Source: Pseudomonas sp. MYb327 (GTDB lineage: Bacteria; Pseudomonadota; Gammaproteobacteria; Pseudomonadales; Pseudomonadaceae). From it: a DNA stretch of 64,000 bases. Of the stretch, positions 22,520 to 33,191 are shown in pieces (the first letter of the stretch is position 1; every line of letters begins with the position of its first letter). The stretch covers positions 5,975,001 to 6,039,000 of the forward strand of contig NZ_CP159258.1 in NCBI RefSeq assembly GCF_040438925.1. Reading direction: 5' to 3'. A program made the position numbers and the translations under genes. Below the pieces are notes generated by a model. The model searched no databases. It saw nothing but the letters and a program-made list of their open reading frames with translations, and was not told the origin of the DNA.

Positions 22520-22861
22520 ATGTCGCGCAACCTCTGCCTCACCCGACAATGCCTGGGTCTTGTGACCCGTATCGAATGCGCCGTCCGTCCACTGGCTGGA
22601 GATAAAGGCATGTGGACGCTGCTTTTCGCCGCCGGAATGGCCGGCGAACAACCCTCAGCCGTCAAAGCCCAAGGCCCGTTTCATGGCCCTTTCGTAGCTG
22701 AATCCATCCTCGACACCATCGTTGAAAGCCTGACTCTGCATGGCTATGAATTGGCCGATGATCCGCAGATCTGGTGCTTGCACCTGCAAGCCCAACTGCG
22801 GGAAATCAACGGAGGTCGTTGCCGCAGCGTCAATGGATTCGAGTTCCGGCCCGACCACTGA
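22520..22861 (+). CDS. Conserved Pseudomonas hypothetical protein
   Basis: 113 residues, soluble, no signal peptide. A positively charged N-terminus with three Cys is followed by a central WTLLFAAGMAGEQPSAVKAQGPFHGPFVAESILDTI region and an acidic-aromatic stretch DDPQIWCLHLQ. I know no function. The position beside the Lon-like protease matches a small hypothetical I remember in PAO1 (PA4575). The stop lies six bases from the end of the convergent lipoprotein gene. Confidence 0.75.
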   Translation: MSRNLCLTRQCLGLVTRIECAVRPLAGDKGMWTLLFAAGMAGEQPSAVKAQGPFHGPFVAESILDTIVESLTLHGYELADDPQIWCLHLQAQLREINGGRCRSVNGFEFRPDH

Positions 22862-22866
22862 CAGCG

Positions 22867-24696
22867 CTACTGGGTCACGTTGGACATGTCCGGCTTGTCG
22901 AGCTTGACCTCAAAACCATATTGCACGGTGGTGAGGTCAGTTCGCTGATAGCTTTCCAGGCGAGTGGGTTGCCCGTAGAAATAGTGCACGGCGAATAATG
23001 CCGGGCCTTCCGTGCTCGCCTGATGGGTCACGGCGAGGATTTCCTTGAGGTAGTTACCGCTGTCGTCCTTGGCGAAGAAACGCCAGTCCTGATCGGGAAA
23101 CACTTTCAGATCCACCACCAGTGCATTGCCTTTGAGCTCCAGGCCTTTGGGCAGTTGATGGGCGTCGAGGGCTTTTTTGTCGACCGTGGCCAGGAACAAT
23201 GGAATGGAGCCCACCACATAAGCCGGCGTTTCCGGAAACAGGTTCAGGTCATAGGTAATGGTGCCGCGCAGGGGATCGACTTCATACGCCTCCGGCGGCA
23301 ACTCGATCGGCTCGTCGCGTTTACCGTTACCGTCTTCGGTGAAGAAGCTGACCGGGCTATCGCCGGGGCTGAAGGACGTTCCGAGCAGTTCATCGTTGAA
23401 TGTCCTGAGGTGACTGAACTCGACGCGCGCAGCGCTGGGGTCATCTACCGATTGGGTGATGCTGACACCTTTCTTCAGTTGTTCCTCGGTCAGTGTCGCG
23501 CCCTTGAGCCAGGTCGGGGCCTGGTCGTCATACACCACCACCGGCAGATTCAATGGCTGGATGGTTTTCGCCGTGGTAATGCGGTCGAAGCGTCGGACTG
23601 GCAAATCCAGGTCCTTGCGCGTGACTGTCGCGGCGGAAAAATCCAGCAGGCTGACTTCGAGGGTTTCGATCGGCCCGTTGAAATACACTTTCGAGTAACG
23701 GTGGGTTTGTTGTTTCTCGAAGTTGCGGTGTTCTTCATCGAGCTGCTTTTCGAAGGCTTCGCTCAAGGTCTTCTGTTGCTGCATTTTCTCCAGTTGCCGC
23801 TGATAGAAGGCAATTTGCTCGGCGGTTTCGTTAATCGATCCCGAGCGTGTGAGGAATTGCCCCGTTACGTCCTTGGCCTGGACGATCAGTGGATTCAGCG
23901 GTATTTCCCCGATCTCTGGCGCTAGCGGCGCGCTGTTGTTGAACTCGATTTCAGCGTAGTTGTTGGTCAGTTTCAGCAGTTTGACGCTGAGATTGTCGTT
24001 GGTGCGTGTCTGGTCAACGTCCTTTTTCGTCAGGTCGAAACTGTAGAGCCGGCGCGGCGCAATGACTTCCACCTTGCCTTGCAGGCTCACCGGTTGCGGC
24101 TGGTTCTTGATGTCGACATCGAGGCCTTCGATAAACGGGTAGGCCACGGTCAGGTCATCGGGGTTAGTCAGGTTGGAACTCGACGGACTCAGCTGAATGC
24201 CGGGATCGGTTTCCGACCATTCCGGCTGAAAGGCGATGACGCGTTTGTTGCTCAAGGTCACTGATTGCCATTCCAGACCATGGGGAAAAAGAAATGCCGC
24301 CGGGATGCTGAAGTTGAAGGGAAACACCGGTTGCAAGTCGGTCAGGTAATCGGAACTGGATTCTTTGTGCAGCACAAACAGGCCGTTGATGTAGGTGTCG
24401 ACCAGCGCCTGTGGCGAAGGGTAGTGCTTGAGCACGGCAAGGGCATCTTCGCCGTATTCGGTGACCATAGGTTTGCTGTCGAGCCTGAGTTGCGCGCGTT
24501 CCAGTAACAACAGTGAACCGCCAAGCTCGGACACGGCATCCTTGAGTTTCGGATCCTGGATCGCATCCAGAGATTTCTCGAACTGCGCAGTCCTTTCTTC
24601 CAGGCTGTCCTGGCGCTTCTCATCGCTGGGTGAGCAGGCGTTCATCAGCAGCATCAGGCTGATTCCGACACTGGTTAAAGGTAATCGCACATCCAT
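22867..24696 (-). CDS. Large putative lipoprotein of unknown function
   Basis: 609 residues. The N-terminus has a hydrophobic signal and a plausible lipobox LMNAC (Cys21), so a lipid-anchored envelope protein is likely. The mature part is mainly strand-forming with one charged helical segment (about 305-345, YQRQLEKMQQQKTLSEAFEKQLDEEH), probably a coiled coil. The C-terminal half has repeating beta-sandwich-like pieces (VVYDDQAPTWL.., VEFSHLRTFNDELLG..). No enzymatic motif is recognised. It faces the 113-residue gene tail to tail and is divergent from the YqhA-like gene. Confidence 0.75.
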   Translation of the reverse strand: MDVRLPLTSVGISLMLLMNACSPSDEKRQDSLEERTAQFEKSLDAIQDPKLKDAVSELGGSLLLLERAQLRLDSKPMVTEYGEDALAVLKHYPSPQALVDTYINGLFVLHKESSSDYLTDLQPVFPFNFSIPAAFLFPHGLEWQSVTLSNKRVIAFQPEWSETDPGIQLSPSSSNLTNPDDLTVAYPFIEGLDVDIKNQPQPVSLQGKVEVIAPRRLYSFDLTKKDVDQTRTNDNLSVKLLKLTNNYAEIEFNNSAPLAPEIGEIPLNPLIVQAKDVTGQFLTRSGSINETAEQIAFYQRQLEKMQQQKTLSEAFEKQLDEEHRNFEKQQTHRYSKVYFNGPIETLEVSLLDFSAATVTRKDLDLPVRRFDRITTAKTIQPLNLPVVVYDDQAPTWLKGATLTEEQLKKGVSITQSVDDPSAARVEFSHLRTFNDELLGTSFSPGDSPVSFFTEDGNGKRDEPIELPPEAYEVDPLRGTITYDLNLFPETPAYVVGSIPLFLATVDKKALDAHQLPKGLELKGNALVVDLKVFPDQDWRFFAKDDSGNYLKEILAVTHQASTEGPALFAVHYFYGQPTRLESYQRTDLTTVQYGFEVKLDKPDMSNVTQ

Positions 24697-24866
24697 TTCC
24701 AGTCTTCCTGTCCGATGTCATTGTGCTGTCAATGGTTTGGACACTAGCAGAAAAACTTTGATACATAGGCGCAGGTTGCGGATTTCCCAACGGTTTCTGT
24801 CTGCTTCTGGCTACAGCCAGGCGGCTGTTATACTCGCGGCCATTTTCAGACCACGTGTGAGATTCA

Positions 24867-25355
24867 ATGGAACGCTTTATCGAAAACGCAATGTATGCCT
24901 CCCGCTGGCTGCTGGCGCCGATTTACTTCGGCTTGTCCCTTGGCCTGCTGGCGTTGGCACTGAAATTCTTCCAGGAAGTTTTCCATGTCATCCCTAACGT
25001 CTTTTCGATGGCCGAATCAGACTTGATCCTGGTGCTGCTGTCGTTGATCGACATGGCGCTGGTGGGTGGCTTGCTGGTGATGGTGATGATTTCCGGCTAC
25101 GAAAACTTCGTTTCGCAATTGGACATCGACGACAACAAGGAAAAGCTCAACTGGCTGGGCACCATGGACTCTTCTTCGTTGAAGATGAAAGTGGCGGCCT
25201 CCATCGTGGCGATTTCCTCGATTCATCTGCTGCGGATCTTCATGGACGCCAAGAACGTAGATCCCGAGCATTTGAAGTGGTACGTGATCATTCACATGAC
25301 CTTTGTGGTATCTGCCTTCGCCATGGGCTACCTGGATAAGCTCACCAAGCACTAA
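24867..25355 (+). CDS. YqhA / UPF0114 family membrane protein
   Basis: 162 residues with about four membrane helices. The family signature is clear: [19 protein letters not shown], then [25 protein letters not shown], and a polar segment [35 protein letters not shown]. Function unknown for the family. Single gene, followed by a REP element. Confidence 0.93.
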   Translation: MERFIENAMYASRWLLAPIYFGLSLGLLALALKFFQEVFHVIPNVFSMAESDLILVLLSLIDMALVGGLLVMVMISGYENFVSQLDIDDNKEKLNWLGTMDSSSLKMKVAASIVAISSIHLLRIFMDAKNVDPEHLKWYVIIHMTFVVSAFAMGYLDKLTKH

Positions 25356-25369
25356 AGCCAGGCATGTCC

Positions 25370-25460
25370 TGTGGCGAGGGAGCTTGCTCCCGCTGGATTG
25401 CACAGCGATCCCCTTTTTATGGGGCTGCAACACAACCCGGCGTGAGCAAGCTCACCACAG
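25370..25460. repeat. REPIN-like inverted pair, partly degenerate
   Basis: CTGTGGCGAGGGAGCTTGCTCCCGCTG and an inverse copy CGGCGTGAGCAAGCTCACCACAG. The right unit has diverged at the GGGAGC core. Confidence 0.8.
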
Positions 25461-25566
25461 TGGAATTGCTCAAAACAGACGGGCGGCACCGTTTGCGGGT
25501 TGTACTTTGCTGCGTCGAGGCATATCCCTGTAAGGGTCTTGGCTCGCCACTGTGTGAGGTGCGTTC

Positions 25567-25875
25567 ATGAACCTGCAAGAGTTGAATGCCTATGCCGTCG
25601 CCGGGAAGGTCGACGAGCTGAACCTGATCTCGATGGAAGGCGGGATTTATCTGCTTGAGGCGCGGATGCATGGCGCGGCGTATCCGTTGAACGATGCGCA
25701 TGGCGACACCATGAGTCTGCGATCGGTTGAGCATGCCCGCGATGTCCTTCGCTCCTTTCCCAAGCTGAACTTCAACCTTGTGCACACCCTGGTGCATGAC
25801 GAAATGTGCGGGCTAGGCAGCATCGAAGAAAGTCTGAAGGTGCCGATCGACATCCGTTCTACACGACTGGTCTGA
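25567..25875 (+). CDS. DUF6482-like small protein
   Basis: 102 residues, soluble. Visible pattern: MNLQELNAYAVAGKVDELNLISMEGGIYLLEAR, then a PLNDAHGDTMSLRSVEHARDVLR helix and a Cys/Glu-containing end. I believe it belongs to the small pseudomonad family DUF6482, function unknown; this assignment is tentative. It lies 122 bases before fklB on the same strand. Confidence 0.75.
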   Translation: MNLQELNAYAVAGKVDELNLISMEGGIYLLEARMHGAAYPLNDAHGDTMSLRSVEHARDVLRSFPKLNFNLVHTLVHDEMCGLGSIEESLKVPIDIRSTRLV

Positions 25876-25997
25876 CCGGCCCTCATCAACACCATGGCAT
25901 CTGTGCTAGTCTGCTGGCCCTTTTGGTTCCGGGCGCTCCGGGACGCGCTGTGCACGCACGGCAAGTTCCCGGGCCGTCCGCACAGCGGAGCAGTGTC

Positions 25998-26615
25998 ATG
26001 TCCGAAGTAAATCTGTCCACCGACGAAACCCGCGTCAGCTACGGTATTGGCCGTCAGCTGGGCGACCAACTGCGCGACAACCCGCCACCTGGCGTGAGCC
26101 TGGATGCGATCCTGGCCGGTCTGACCGACGCTTTCGCCGGTAAGCCAAGCCGTGTGGGTCAGGAAGAAATGTCCGCCAGCTTCAAGGTTATCCGCGAAAT
26201 CATGCAGGCCGAAGCGGCAGCCAAGGCTGAAGCAGCCGCTGGCGCTGGCCTGGCTTTCCTGGCTGAAAACGCCAAGCGTGACGGCATCACCACCCTGGCT
26301 TCCGGCCTGCAATTCGAAGTGCTGACTGCCGGTGAAGGCGCCAAGCCATCCCGCGAAGACACCGTGCGTACTCACTACCACGGCACCCTGATCGACGGCA
26401 CTGTGTTCGACAGCTCCTACGAGCGTGGCGAGCCTGCAGAATTCCCGGTTGGCGGCGTGATCGCCGGCTGGACCGAAGCCCTGCAACTGATGAATGCCGG
26501 CAGCAAATGGCGTCTGTACGTGCCGAGCGAACTGGCTTACGGCGCTCAAGGCGTTGGCAGCATTCCGCCGCACAGCGTACTGGTGTTCGACGTCGAGCTG
26601 CTCGACGTTCTGTAA
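25998..26615 (+). CDS. fklB: FKBP-type peptidyl-prolyl isomerase, FklB type
   Basis: 205 residues from ATG 25998 (MSEVNLSTDETRVSYGIGRQLGDQL). The N-terminal dimerisation helices are rich in Ala/Lys/Glu (EAAAKAEAAAGAGLAFLAENAKRDG). The C-terminal FKBP domain has HYHGTLIDGTVFDSSY, GVIAGWTEALQLMNAGSKW and PSELAYGAQGVGSIPPHSVLVFDVELL. No signal peptide is present, so it is cytoplasmic like E. coli FklB rather than FkpA. It speeds Xaa-Pro isomerisation in folding proteins. The longer open frame upstream lacks family sequence. Confidence 0.93.
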   Translation: MSEVNLSTDETRVSYGIGRQLGDQLRDNPPPGVSLDAILAGLTDAFAGKPSRVGQEEMSASFKVIREIMQAEAAAKAEAAAGAGLAFLAENAKRDGITTLASGLQFEVLTAGEGAKPSREDTVRTHYHGTLIDGTVFDSSYERGEPAEFPVGGVIAGWTEALQLMNAGSKWRLYVPSELAYGAQGVGSIPPHSVLVFDVELLDVL

Positions 26616-26625
26616 TGCCGTCGGC

Positions 26626-26714
26626 CTGTAGGAGCCAGCTTGCGGGCGATCCAAGCATCTCGGTGTTTCAGTTGCATCGCGGTGATGCAATCGCCAGCAA
26701 GCCGGCTCCTACAG
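26626..26714. repeat. REPIN (inverted REP pair)
   Basis: CTGTAGGAGCCAGCTTGCGGGCGAT and ATCGCCAGCAAGCCGGCTCCTACAG in inverted orientation, directly after the fklB stop. Confidence 0.92.
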
Positions 26715-26726
26715 GTTTTGCGTGAC

Positions 26727-26984
26727 TCATATTTCGATCTTGTGATGCAATTCATGCGATGGGCGCAACGCCCGGGCATAGCAGAACAGAAACAGATTTC
26801 GCACCAATTCCTTGAGCACCACCGGCTCGCAGGAACTCAAGCCGTTGACGTCCAGATCACCCTGGTCCTGCAACTCGTTCAAGGCTTCCTCCTCAAGCAC
26901 CGCACAGACTTCTCCGGTTTCCCGATGAAGGATCCTGAGATACGGGTGTGGGCGGTCCAGCCAGGCGTCGATCAAATAAGTCAT
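26727..26984 (-). CDS. Small iron-regulated hypothetical protein
   Basis: 85 residues (MTYLIDAWLDRPHPYLRIL..), acidic in the middle, with two Cys (in EVCAVLEE and SSCEPV) and FLFCYAR near the end. Function unknown. A Fur-box-like palindrome 30-45 bases before the start suggests repression by iron. Its position next to fklB corresponds to PA4570, which I recall as a strongly iron-starvation-induced gene of PAO1; that link is from memory. Starts at the ATG complementary to 26982-26984. Confidence 0.82.
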   Translation of the reverse strand: MTYLIDAWLDRPHPYLRILHRETGEVCAVLEEEALNELQDQGDLDVNGLSSCEPVVLKELVRNLFLFCYARALRPSHELHHKIEI

Positions 26985-27012
26985 GTCTCATTTCCATTGA
27001 TTTGGGTTTCAA

Positions 27013-27027
27013 TGAGAATAATTCTTA
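27013..27027 (-). promoter_or_regulatory. Probable Fur box
   Basis: TGAGAATAATTCTTA, which matches 11 of 14 defined positions of the 7-1-7 Fur model TGATAAT-N-ATTATCA. It lies just upstream of the 85-residue gene on the minus strand. Confidence 0.7.
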
Positions 27028-27191
27028 TTCATCAAATAGCAAGGCCCTATTGGCGGATCGGGTTTTTTTCTGGGTAAAGGTTGCGTAAGGTCAAAACGAC
27101 TGGCGCTTGGCTGTCGCGAGGATTTGTTGGGAGAGGCGGGAGAGGGTGACGCACCATCCCGCGCCACGGCACGGGATGGAATACAGCGGAA

Positions 27192-27533
27192 TCAGACTTT
27201 TCTGACGAACTCGGATTTGAGCTTCATCGGGCCGATGCCATCGATCTTGCAGTCGATGTCGTGATCGCCATCGCACAAGCGGATGTTCTTGACCTTGGTG
27301 CCGACCTTGACCACCAGCGACGTGCCTTTGACCTTGAGGTCCTTGATCACGGTGATGGTGTCGCCGTCTTGCAGGACGTTGCCCACCGAATCCTTTTTCA
27401 CCGTGTCATCGGACGCTGCTTCGGCTTCGCCGCTGGCGGACCATTCGTTGGCGCACTCCGGGCAGATCAGCTGGGTGCCGTCTTCGTAGGTGTATTCGGA
27501 ATTGCATTTCGGGCAGGGTGGCAACGTGCTCAC
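27192..27533 (-). CDS. yjdM: PhnA/YjdM family zinc-ribbon protein
   Basis: 113 residues from a GTG start at 27533, supported by AAGGAG five bases upstream. The N-terminal zinc ribbon has Cys7, Cys10, Cys24 and Cys27; the C-terminal PhnA domain contains [21 protein letters not shown] and [16 protein letters not shown]. Despite the historical name (alkylphosphonate uptake), no phosphonate genes are nearby and the true role is unclear. Confidence 0.93.
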   Translation of the reverse strand: MSTLPPCPKCNSEYTYEDGTQLICPECANEWSASGEAEAASDDTVKKDSVGNVLQDGDTITVIKDLKVKGTSLVVKVGTKVKNIRLCDGDHDIDCKIDGIGPMKLKSEFVRKV

Positions 27534-27602
27534 TAAGGCTCCTTGGATTCAGGATCGCTAAAAAGCGCACATTATATAGGGTTTTAGAGCGGGGAGGTGG
27601 GA

Positions 27603-27649
27603 CTGTAGGAGCCGGCTTGCTGGCATGCATGCGCCTCGGTGTGTCAGGA
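27603..27649. repeat. Solo REP unit with partial spacer
   Basis: CTGTAGGAGCCGGCTTGCTGG followed by a spacer ending CCTCGGTGTGTCAGGA. It repeats the left half of the REPIN that begins 15 bases later, so it looks like a half-REPIN or a partial duplication. Confidence 0.85.
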
Positions 27650-27663
27650 CGCCGCCGTGTTGT

Positions 27664-27751
27664 CTGTAGGAGCCGGCTTGCTGGCGATGCATGCAACCCG
27701 GTGTGTCAGGAATACCGGGGTGATGCGATCGCCAGCAACCCGGCTCCTACA
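27664..27751. repeat. REPIN (inverted REP pair)
   Basis: CTGTAGGAGCCGGCTTGCTG and inverse GATCGCCAGCAACCCGGCTC; same type as the elements at 18854 and 26626. It ends ten bases before the ispB stop. Confidence 0.92.
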
Positions 27752-27760
27752 AAGGGTGTA

Positions 27761-28729
27761 TCAGTGCGTACGGGCGACCGCGAATTCACTCAATTCGACC
27801 AATGCATCGCGATACTCGCTGGCTGGCAGCGCTTCGAGGCATTTGATCGCACGGGCCACGTAATCGCGGGCCAGTTGCGCGGTGTAGTCCAGCGAACCCG
27901 AGGCTTCCACGGCTTCGCGAATGCTTTCCAGGTCCTCGATGCCGCCTTTCTGGATCGCCTTGCGCACCAGGGCGGCCTGTTCCGGCGTGCCTTCGCGCAT
28001 GGTGTAGATCAGCGGCAGGGTCGGTTTGCCCTCGGCCAGATCGTCACCGACGTTCTTGCCCAGGGTCTCGGCGTCGCCTTTGTAATCGAGCAAGTCGTCG
28101 ACCAGTTGGAAGGCCACGCCCAGGTGATCGCCAAACGTGCGCAGGGCTTCAGCCTGGTCCGGCGTGGCTTCGCACAGGGCCGCGGCACTGTGGGTCGAGG
28201 CTTCGAAGAGCATCGCAGTCTTGCCGCGGATGACTTCCATGTAGGTTTCTTCGGTGGTGCTGGCGTCACGAACCTTCGACAGCTGCAACACCTCGCCTTC
28301 GGCGATGATGCGCGTGGCTTGCGAGAGGATTTTCATCACTGGCATGGAGCCCAGTTCGACCATCATTTCGAAAGACCGCGAATACAGGAAATCGCCTACC
28401 AGTACGCTAGGGGCGTTGCCCCACATGGCATTGGCGGTCGAGCGGCCACGACGCATGCCGGACATGTCGACAACGTCGTCATGCAGCAGGGTTGCGGTGT
28501 GCAGGAATTCGATGGTCGCGGCCAAAAGTCGCAGGTCATCCCCTTCGCGGCCCAGGGCCTTGCCACAGAGCAGCACTAATAAAGGACGCAGGCGTTTGCC
28601 GCCGGCCGAGGTAATGTAATCGCCGATTTTCGATACCAGCGGCACTCGGGAAGTCAGCTGCTTCTTGATGATGCCGTCGACGGCGCTAAAATCGTCCGCC
28701 ACCGCGCGGTAGAAAGCTTGGGGTTGCAT
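27761..28729 (-). CDS. ispB: Polyprenyl (octaprenyl/nonaprenyl) diphosphate synthase
   Basis: 322-residue trans-prenyltransferase that elongates farnesyl diphosphate with isopentenyl diphosphate to make the ubiquinone side chain. Seen: GGKRLRP for substrate binding, the first Asp-rich motif LLHDDVVDMSGMRRG, GDFLYSRSFE, and the second Asp-rich motif FQLVDDLLDYKGD. Chain length cannot be read from sequence alone; Pseudomonas makes Q-9. Divergent from rplU, the standard arrangement in gamma-proteobacteria. Confidence 0.96.
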   Translation of the reverse strand: MQPQAFYRAVADDFSAVDGIIKKQLTSRVPLVSKIGDYITSAGGKRLRPLLVLLCGKALGREGDDLRLLAATIEFLHTATLLHDDVVDMSGMRRGRSTANAMWGNAPSVLVGDFLYSRSFEMMVELGSMPVMKILSQATRIIAEGEVLQLSKVRDASTTEETYMEVIRGKTAMLFEASTHSAAALCEATPDQAEALRTFGDHLGVAFQLVDDLLDYKGDAETLGKNVGDDLAEGKPTLPLIYTMREGTPEQAALVRKAIQKGGIEDLESIREAVEASGSLDYTAQLARDYVARAIKCLEALPASEYRDALVELSEFAVARTH

Positions 28730-28969
28730 CAGCGACAGTCGCTCCAGAAGGGTTGCGCGGCATGCTAGGACCCACGTCCGGGCCTGTCAAGGCGCGATAG
28801 ACGGCCTATTGCAAGGCGCTCGTGCCTTGCGTACAATCGCGCACCCTGAACTTCCTGGGCAGCACCTGCCTTACGCAATTGCAAGCGGGCCTTCCAGCCC
28901 CATGCAGCCATGCCAGCCAATACCTCTTCTTATAAAGAGCTGGGTGAGCAGGATTATCGGAGAAATACC

Positions 28970-29284
28970 ATGTCTTATGCAGTAATCGTTACTGGCGGCA
29001 AGCAGTACAAAGTCGCTCCAGGTGAATACCTGAAGATCGAAAAACTGGAAATCGCTACCGGCGAATCCGTTACCTTTGATCGCGTTCTGTTGGTTGCCAA
29101 CGGTGACGACGTGAATATTGGCGCTCCAGTTGTTGCTGGCGCTACCGTTGTGGCTGAAGTGATCTCCCAAGGTCGTCACGATAAAGTCCGCATCATCAAG
29201 TTCCGTCGTCGTAAGCACCACATGAAGCGTATGGGCCACCGCCAGTGGTACACCGAGATCAAAATCACCGGTATTCAGGCTTAA
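28970..29284 (+). CDS. rplU: 50S ribosomal protein L21
   Basis: 104 residues from ATG 28970 ([15 protein letters not shown]), with GGAGA nine bases before. The C-terminal signature [19 protein letters not shown] is typical of L21. It is the first gene of the rplU-rpmA pair. The longer frame back to 28910 is not needed. Confidence 0.98.
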   Translation: MSYAVIVTGGKQYKVAPGEYLKIEKLEIATGESVTFDRVLLVANGDDVNIGAPVVAGATVVAEVISQGRHDKVRIIKFRRRKHHMKRMGHRQWYTEIKITGIQA

Positions 29285-29319
29285 TTTCAGCCTAATTCCT
29301 CACTAGGAGAATTGAACTC

Positions 29320-29577
29320 ATGGCACACAAAAAAGCTGGTGGTAGTACCCGTAACGGTCGCGACTCAGAAGCCAAACGCCTTGGCGTGAAGATGTATGGC
29401 GGCCAGGCTATCAAAGCAGGCAACATCATCGTGCGTCAGCGCGGCACCCAATTCCACGCTGGCTACGGCGTTGGCATGGGTAAAGATCACACCCTCTTCG
29501 CTAAAGTCGAAGGCGTGATCAAGTTCGAAGTAAAAGGCGCCTTCGGTCGTCGTTACGTGAGCGTAGTCGCGGCTTAA
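29320..29577 (+). CDS. rpmA: 50S ribosomal protein L27
   Basis: 85 residues, [24 protein letters not shown], whose N-terminal tail reaches the peptidyl transferase centre. It follows rplU by 35 bases with AGGAG before the ATG and ends at a strong terminator. Confidence 0.98.
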   Translation: MAHKKAGGSTRNGRDSEAKRLGVKMYGGQAIKAGNIIVRQRGTQFHAGYGVGMGKDHTLFAKVEGVIKFEVKGAFGRRYVSVVAA

Positions 29578-29592
29578 TCGCGCGATCGCTGG

Positions 29593-29622
29593 AAAAGCCC
29601 TGTCTCGCGACGGGGCTTTTTC
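29593..29622 (+). terminator. Terminator after rpmA
   Basis: AAAAGCCC - loop - GGGGCTTTTT, 16 bases beyond the stop. Confidence 0.85.
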
Positions 29623-29733
29623 GTTTGTGGGGTGAGTCTCTTGCAAAGCTGTTTGTATGGGCTGTCGGCGTACGATGTAGGTGTCGTGGTTTGGGGTCGC
29701 TGCGCTCATTTTTGCAAGAGTCTTATGTCTTGA

Positions 29734-30996
<1,263 letters not shown>

Positions 30997-31017
30997 TTCG
31001 TTGCGATAAACTTAAGC

Positions 31018-31041
31018 GCCGCTCAATCGAGCGGCGTTTTA
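31018..31041 (+). terminator. Terminator after obg
   Basis: CGCCGCTC - AATC - GAGCGGCG followed by TTTT. Confidence 0.85.
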
Positions 31042-31133
31042 GTATCTGGAAATCGATCGTTGGTCACGAATAACCACGAATAATGTCACGGGCAGTGCCA
31101 GGTCGCGCTGTCCTCAAGCTAAGGTTGAAGATG

Positions 31134-32252
31134 ATGCGGAGCAAGGTGACAGGTGCGCAGCGTTGGGTCGTGAAGATCGGCAGCGCTTTGCTGACAGCGG
31201 ACGGCAAAGGCCTGGATCGCGCGGCAATGGGTGTCTGGGTTGAGCAGATGGTGGCCTTGCATGAGGCGGGCGTCGAGCTGGTGCTGGTGTCCTCCGGGGC
31301 GGTGGCGGCCGGTATGAGCCGTCTGGGCTGGACTGCACGACCCAGTGCAATGCACGAGCTCCAGGCTGCAGCCGCAATCGGCCAGATGGGCTTGGTGCAG
31401 GCGTGGGAGTCGAGCTTTGCCGAGCATGGTCGGCACACTGCGCAGATTCTCCTGACTCACGACGACCTGTCCGACCGCAAGCGCTACCTGAACGCCCGCA
31501 GTACCTTGCGCGCGCTGGTTGAGCTGAAGGTCATTCCGGTGATCAACGAGAACGACACCGTGGTCACCGATGAGATCCGTTTCGGCGACAACGATACCTT
31601 GGCGGCATTGGTCGCCAACCTGGTCGAGGCTGATTTGCTGGTGATCCTGACGGACCGCGACGGCATGTTCGATGCCGATCCGCGCAACAATCCCGATGCC
31701 CAGCTGATCTACGAGGCGCGCGCCGATGATCCGTCGCTCGATGCGGTGGCGGGCGGAACTGGCGGTGCGCTGGGGCGCGGCGGCATGCAGACCAAGCTGC
31801 GTGCCGCGCGTCTGGCGGCGCGTTCCGGCGCTCATACGATCATCGTTGGCGGGCGCCTTGAGCGCGTGCTGGATCGGCTCAAGGCGGGCGAACGCATCGG
31901 TACGCTGTTGTCGCCCGAGCGCGGCATGCTGGCGGCGCGGAAGCAGTGGCTGGCGGGGCATCTGCAAACCCGTGGCACTCTGGTGCTGGATGCGGGTGCG
32001 GTGACGGCGTTGTCCCAGGGCAACAAGAGCTTGCTGCCGGTTGGAGTCAAATTGGTTCAGGGTAGCTTCCGTCGCGGTGAAATGGTGGTCTGCGTGGCGC
32101 CGGACGGTCGTGAAGTCGCTCGGGGCTTGGCCAATTACAGTGCGCTGGAGGCTCAAAAAATCATCGGTCAGTCGTCTGAGGCGATTGTCGGTCTGTTGGG
32201 TTATATGGCGGAGCCGGAACTGGTTCACCGCGATAACCTGATCCTGGTCTGA
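31134..32252 (+). CDS. proB: Glutamate 5-kinase
   Basis: 372 residues from ATG 31134 ([20 protein letters not shown]), chosen because pseudomonad ProB begins at this point; an ATG one codon earlier is equally possible. It phosphorylates glutamate in the first step of proline synthesis. The amino acid kinase domain (about 1-255) shows [26 protein letters not shown] and [16 protein letters not shown]-terminal PUA domain (about 275-360) is present. The creA-like gene follows after 12 bases and is probably co-transcribed. Confidence 0.96.
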   Translation: MRSKVTGAQRWVVKIGSALLTADGKGLDRAAMGVWVEQMVALHEAGVELVLVSSGAVAAGMSRLGWTARPSAMHELQAAAAIGQMGLVQAWESSFAEHGRHTAQILLTHDDLSDRKRYLNARSTLRALVELKVIPVINENDTVVTDEIRFGDNDTLAALVANLVEADLLVILTDRDGMFDADPRNNPDAQLIYEARADDPSLDAVAGGTGGALGRGGMQTKLRAARLAARSGAHTIIVGGRLERVLDRLKAGERIGTLLSPERGMLAARKQWLAGHLQTRGTLVLDAGAVTALSQGNKSLLPVGVKLVQGSFRRGEMVVCVAPDGREVARGLANYSALEAQKIIGQSSEAIVGLLGYMAEPELVHRDNLILV

Positions 32253-32264
32253 AGGAATACCTGA

Positions 32265-32729
32265 ATGCGTTTCGCAAAAGGATTGTTGGGTCTGCTGCTG
32301 GCAATGCCGCTGCTGGCCTCGGCCGAGGAAATTGGCCAGGTGTCGACGGTGTTCAAATTCGTCGGCCCGAACGACCGGATCGTGGTCGAGGCATTTGATG
32401 ATCCGAAGGTCGAAGGCGTGACCTGCTACCTGTCGCGCGCCAAGACCGGTGGCGTGAAGGGTGGTTTGGGGTTGGCTGAGGATCGTGCCGAGGCTTCAAT
32501 CGCTTGCCGTCAGGTCGGGCCCATAAGCTTCAAGGGTGAGTTGAAGGATGGTGACGAAGTGTTCAAGGAGCGCACGTCCCTGGTGTTCAAGACCATGCAG
32601 GTGGTGCGCTTCCTCGACAAGAAGCGCAATACGCTGGTGTACCTGGTGTATAGCGATCGCTTGATCGAGGGTAGCCCGCAGAATGCGGTGACGGCGATTC
32701 CGATCTTGCCGTGGGCTAGCGCCCAGTAA
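32265..32729 (+). CDS. creA: CreA family periplasmic protein
   Basis: 154 residues with a signal peptide ([20 protein letters not shown]) and the CreA pattern: [32 protein letters not shown] followed by [15 protein letters not shown]. Two conserved Cys could pair in the periplasm. The role of CreA is not established. It sits 12 bases behind proB. Confidence 0.93.
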   Translation: MRFAKGLLGLLLAMPLLASAEEIGQVSTVFKFVGPNDRIVVEAFDDPKVEGVTCYLSRAKTGGVKGGLGLAEDRAEASIACRQVGPISFKGELKDGDEVFKERTSLVFKTMQVVRFLDKKRNTLVYLVYSDRLIEGSPQNAVTAIPILPWASAQ

Positions 32730-32749
32730 ATACACGAAGATCCAAAAAG

Positions 32750-32839
32750 TGTGGGAGCGAGCCTGCTCGCGATTGCGTCCTTTCAGTTGGCTTATTTTCT
32801 GAATGTTGATCCGCTATCGCGAGCAAGCTCGCTCCCACA
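32750..32839. repeat. REPIN (inverted REP pair)
   Basis: TGTGGGAGCGAGCCTGCTCG and inverse CGCGAGCAAGCTCGCTCCCA; the second REPIN type in the window (GTGGGAGCGAGC). Confidence 0.92.
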
Positions 32840-32872
32840 GTTTTTTGTGTGTTACTAAATCGCAGACAATAA

Positions 32873-32898
32873 AAAACCGACCCTGAGGTCGGTTTTTT
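32873..32898 (-). terminator. Terminator after rpsT
   Basis: AAAAACCGACC - TGA - GGTCGGTTTTTT hairpin, symmetric, 14 bases beyond the rpsT stop on the minus strand. Confidence 0.88.
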
Positions 32899-32912
32899 AA
32901 TGAACGAGTCGC

Positions 32913-33191
32913 TTAGGCAGCAGCGGCAACGTTCAGGGCCTTTACGTGGCCATTCAGGCGGCTCTTATGACGAGCAGCCTTGTTCTTGTGGATGATGCCT
33001 TTATCGGCCATGCGGTCGATAACTGGCACAGCCAGAACGTATGCAGCTTGAGCTTTTTCAGCGTCTTTTGCGTCGATGGCCTTAACTACATTCTTGATGT
33101 AGGTACGAACCATGGAACGCAGGCTGGCGTTGTGGCTGCGACGCTTCTCAGCCTGTTTTGCACGTTTTTTGGCGGAAGGTGAGTTGGCCAC
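32913..33191 (-). CDS. rpsT: 30S ribosomal protein S20
   Basis: 92 residues, highly basic ([33 protein letters not shown]), with the Ala-rich C-terminus typical of S20. Divergent from murJ with 252 bases between, where both promoters must lie. Confidence 0.98.
   Translation of the reverse strand: MANSPSAKKRAKQAEKRRSHNASLRSMVRTYIKNVVKAIDAKDAEKAQAAYVLAVPVIDRMADKGIIHKNKAARHKSRLNGHVKALNVAAAA

Noticed and set aside
27152..27180. Hairpin CATCCCG..CGGGATG after yjdM
   Set aside because: The stem is possible, but there is no T run on either strand, so I did not call it a terminator.
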